Part shown: piece after piece, positions 4,486-6,403 of the stretch
How the letters are laid out: every line of letters starts with the position of its first letter
Position numbering within the stretch: position 1 is the first letter of the stretch
Origin: a candidate division Hyd24-12 bacterium UBA5074
GTDB taxonomy: Bacteria; Fermentibacterota; Fermentibacteria; Fermentibacterales; Fermentibacteraceae
NCBI GenBank assembly: GCA_002414865.1
Contig: DIAQ01000002.1
Span: 25,031 to 31,433 of the forward strand
DNA length: 6,403 nucleotides
Reading direction: 5' to 3'
Made by a program: the position numbers and the translations under genes
The notes under the pieces: model-generated
What the model was told of the DNA's origin: nothing
What the model saw: the letters and a program-made list of their open reading frames with translations, nothing else
The model's database searches: none

Positions 4486-6189
4486 TTGTCCACGACTGCA
4501 GACAGATATAGCGAACTCCGCGAGCTCGGGTTCCGGAGCGGCCTCGAGACCCACCAGCAGCTCAGGACCCCCAACAAGCTCTTCTGCAGATGCCCGGCGT
4601 CCATCCGCAACGACCCCCCGCACTCCGAGCTGCTCCGCCACATGCGACCCACCCTGAGCGAGTTCGGCGAGTACGACGGCACCGCCCTCATGGAGTTCAA
4701 GACGCACAAGCAGGTCCACTACCTGCTGTACAACGACAGCGTCTGCACCTACGAGATGGATGACACGCCCCCGTTCAAGGCGGACAGGAGCGCCGTCGAG
4801 ATAGCCATCGAGATAGCCATGATGTTCAACATGTCGCTCGTGGACGAGATACACATCACGCGGAAGCAGTATCTCGACGGCAGCATCCCCACCGGCTTCC
4901 AGCGCACGGCGATAATCGGCGTGAACGGCTCGATCCCCTTCCTGGGCAGGAATCTGTCATTCTTCCAGCTCAGCCTGGAGGAGGACGCCTGCCGGGAGGT
5001 CAGCGACAAGGGGCATGACATAGTGTACAGGACCGACAGGCTCTCCATCCCGCTCGTCGAGTCGGTCACCGCCCCGGAGATGCTCACGCCGGCCGAAACT
5101 GCAGCCGGCGCAGCGGCCGTGGGCGAGGTCATGCGATCCACCCGCAAGGTCAGGCGCGGCATCGGCAGCGTCAGGCAGGACGTCAACGTCTCGATACGCG
5201 GCGGGACGCGGATAGAGATCAAGGGTGTCCCGCGGATCGGCATGATCGAGGATCTATGCCGCATCGAGGCATATCGGCAGAAAGCGCTTCTCGACCTGAG
5301 GACGGCTCTCTCGTCCTCGGGTATCGAGCCTGAGGATTTCAACGCCGTCCCTCTCATGTTGAACGAGCGGCAGGCTTCGACGGCCTCCGGGATCTTCGGA
5401 AGACCCGCCGAAGGCGAGCAGTGGGCGGTGCAGGTATTGCCGCGCTTTTCGGAATGGCTCTCGTTCCCCACTCAGCCTGACCTTGCGTTCCGGGACGAGA
5501 TAGACGGACGGGTCAGGGTCATCGCCTGCCCCACCACCCTTCCCGCCACCAGGGAGCTCCCCCAGCCGCTGAGGGAATCCATGGGCATGGACCCGGGCGA
5601 CGGCGCCCTGCTCTTCGCCGCCTCTCCCGACGACATCGCCACCGCTTCGCAGGAAATCGTGATACGGGTCAGGGAGGCCTTCGAGGGCGTCCCCTCCGAG
5701 ACCCGCCAGGCCCTTCCCGGTGGAAGGACCACCTTCGAGCGGATACTGCCCGGCCCCGACCGCATGTACCCTGACACCGACCTGCCACCCGAGCCGGTCT
5801 CCCCCGACCTGGTCGACAGAATCGCAGCCTCTCTCTCCGAGAGGCCGGACTCCAGGAGGACGCGCTATGCCGCCCTCGGAGTCCCCGAGCAGCTGATCTC
5901 CAGGCTCATCAACTGGGAGTCCGCCGACATGTTCGACTCGATCTCGGCGGCCACGGGATACGCGGCTCCCCAGCTCGCATGGTTCCTCACGGACAGGCGC
6001 AGGGGTTCCAGGCGCGCCGGAGCCGACTGGACGGACCTCGGCGAGGATCGACTTAGGAGTGTTGTGGTGGGGCTCTTCGAGATGGGGCTCTCGCTCCGCG
6101 CCGCGGCCGAGGTTCTCGACCGGATGTCCCGGGGCGGACTGTCGCTCGAGGATGCCGTGGCGGAGGTCGAGGAGTCGAAGAAGGCCTGA
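4486..6189 (+). CDS. gatE: Glu-tRNA(Gln) amidotransferase subunit E (archaeal-type GatDE), lacking the C-terminal tail domain
   Basis: GatE binds Glu-tRNA(Gln) and phosphorylates the glutamyl group; GatD supplies ammonia from an amide donor, yielding Gln-tRNA(Gln). From TTG the protein has 567 residues. Seen: RSGLETHQQL near 17-26 (Glu21, His23; the HQQL form marks GatE, GatB has HVQL), KLFCRCP at 31-37, LEEDA at 164-168, IPLVE ending at Glu192, RRGIGSVRQDVNVSI at 223-237 and EIKG at 244-247. A GAD insertion domain follows (about 311-415), then EGVPSETRQAL and PGPDRMYPDTD (422-432). GatB lacks that insertion. The last part (about 440-567) covers the helical domain and stops after LSLEDAVAEVE. 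Archaeal GatE proteins, about 620-635 residues as I recall, continue with a YqeY-like tail that contacts tRNA; it is absent here. Thr22 replaces the usual Ile. No gatD is adjacent. The start is TTG because of its Shine-Dalgarno site and promoter position. Confidence 0.93.
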   Translation: MSTTADRYSELRELGFRSGLETHQQLRTPNKLFCRCPASIRNDPPHSELLRHMRPTLSEFGEYDGTALMEFKTHKQVHYLLYNDSVCTYEMDDTPPFKADRSAVEIAIEIAMMFNMSLVDEIHITRKQYLDGSIPTGFQRTAIIGVNGSIPFLGRNLSFFQLSLEEDACREVSDKGHDIVYRTDRLSIPLVESVTAPEMLTPAETAAGAAAVGEVMRSTRKVRRGIGSVRQDVNVSIRGGTRIEIKGVPRIGMIEDLCRIEAYRQKALLDLRTALSSSGIEPEDFNAVPLMLNERQASTASGIFGRPAEGEQWAVQVLPRFSEWLSFPTQPDLAFRDEIDGRVRVIACPTTLPATRELPQPLRESMGMDPGDGALLFAASPDDIATASQEIVIRVREAFEGVPSETRQALPGGRTTFERILPGPDRMYPDTDLPPEPVSPDLVDRIAASLSERPDSRRTRYAALGVPEQLISRLINWESADMFDSISAATGYAAPQLAWFLTDRRRGSRRAGADWTDLGEDRLRSVVVGLFEMGLSLRAAAEVLDRMSRGGLSLEDAVAEVEESKKA

Positions 6190-6196
6190 AGCCCGC

Positions 6197-6403
6197 TCAG
6201 GAATCCGGGCCGAGCTCCTTCAGCCTGTTGAGCAGGGTTCTGTAGCTGATCCTGAGCATCTTCGCAGCGAGGCTCCTGTTGCCTCCCGACTTCTCCAGCG
6301 CTTCCCTTATCATCTTCCTCTGCGCCTCGCGCGAGGCTGAATCCCCGGTCTGGAGCAGCCCGCGCTCATCGGCCGCGCCAGGTGTCCGGGGCAGCTCGAG
6401 GTG
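6197..6403 (-). CDS. C-terminal part of an NtrC-type sigma54-dependent regulator (Fis-type helix-turn-helix)
   Basis: Only the last 68 residues are in the window; the gene enters from the right edge. Residues about 26-64 match the Fis-like DNA-binding domain at the end of enhancer-binding proteins: REAQRKMIREALEKSGGNRS, then LAAKMLRISYRTLLNRLKEL. The GGN-SLAAKML-IS-RTLLNRLK pattern is typical of NtrC-family response regulators that work with sigma54. The residues before it (about 1-25) are a low-complexity linker. The receiver and AAA+ domains, which would confirm the call, lie outside the window; a Fis-domain protein without an AAA+ domain is less likely. It converges on gatE with 7 nt between the stop codons and no evident terminator. 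Confidence 0.88.
   Translation of the reverse strand, partial: HLELPRTPGAADERGLLQTGDSASREAQRKMIREALEKSGGNRSLAAKMLRISYRTLLNRLKELGPDS

Noticed and set aside
4486..6189. Calling this gene gatB
   Set aside because: The core is shared, but HQQL in place of HVQL, the GAD insertion and the PGPDRMYPDTD motif after it are GatE features.
6185..6210. Terminator between gatE and the convergent regulator
   Set aside because: Two alternative 5-bp stems exist (CCTGA/TCAGG and GCCCG/CGGGC), but they compete, are short, overlap the stop codons and have no T-run on either strand.
1..6403. tRNA, rRNA, CRISPR arrays, insertion sequences, phage or defence genes
   Set aside because: I read both strands and saw no repeat array, transposase, terminal inverted repeats, tRNA-like cloverleaf or defence-family motifs.

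Overview
This is a G+C-rich, gene-dense window, apparently from a bacterial chromosome. It holds a five-gene leftward operon, one divergent rightward gene, and the tail of a convergent regulator. HPr kinase, HPr, enzyme I, long-form hibernation factor and an NtrC-type Fis helix-turn-helix are all bacterial families. Frequent AGG (Arg) and ATA (Ile) codons, and hprK beside hpf and PTS genes in a G+C-rich genome, would suit an uncultivated Gram-negative lineage, perhaps in or near the FCB group. That placement is an inference; no ribosomal RNA or taxonomic marker is present.

Left part (1-4243, minus strand). In transcription order the genes are hpf (ribosome hibernation factor, two-domain form), hprK (HPr kinase/phosphorylase), ptsH (HPr with His15 and Ser46), ptsI (PTS enzyme I) and a sugar-phosphate nucleotidyltransferase cut by the left edge. 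Junctions are tight: a 4-bp stop/start overlap, 28 nt, about 1 nt and 1 nt. This is therefore probably one transcript with translational coupling. The PTS genes form a complete phosphorelay core plus its Ser-kinase, with no sugar permease (EII) in view. A regulatory role, or use by permeases elsewhere, is possible. Several starts are not ATG (TTG for ptsH, probably TTG for hprK, CTG or ATT for ptsI).

Middle (4244-4485). This 242-nt intergenic region holds two back-to-back sigma70-like promoters. The leftward one (TTGACC, 17 bp, TATTAT) drives hpf through a roughly 100-nt leader with two hairpins and a possible 34-codon leader ORF. The rightward one (TTGACT, 16 bp, TATGTT) drives gatE and overlaps an upstream in-frame ATG, so the real gatE start is the TTG at 4486.

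Right part (4486-6403). gatE encodes the tRNA-binding/kinase subunit of the archaeal-type Glu-tRNA(Gln) amidotransferase GatDE. It carries the GAD insertion that separates GatE from GatB, yet it sits among bacterial genes, has no gatD beside it, and stops where the C-terminal tRNA-binding tail domain should begin. It converges, 7 nt apart, on the 3' end of a gene for a sigma54-type (NtrC/Fis-family) regulator that runs off the right edge.

The gatE gene is the most unusual content. The PTS/HPrK/HPF operon is recognisable but notable for joining carbon-state signalling to ribosome hibernation.
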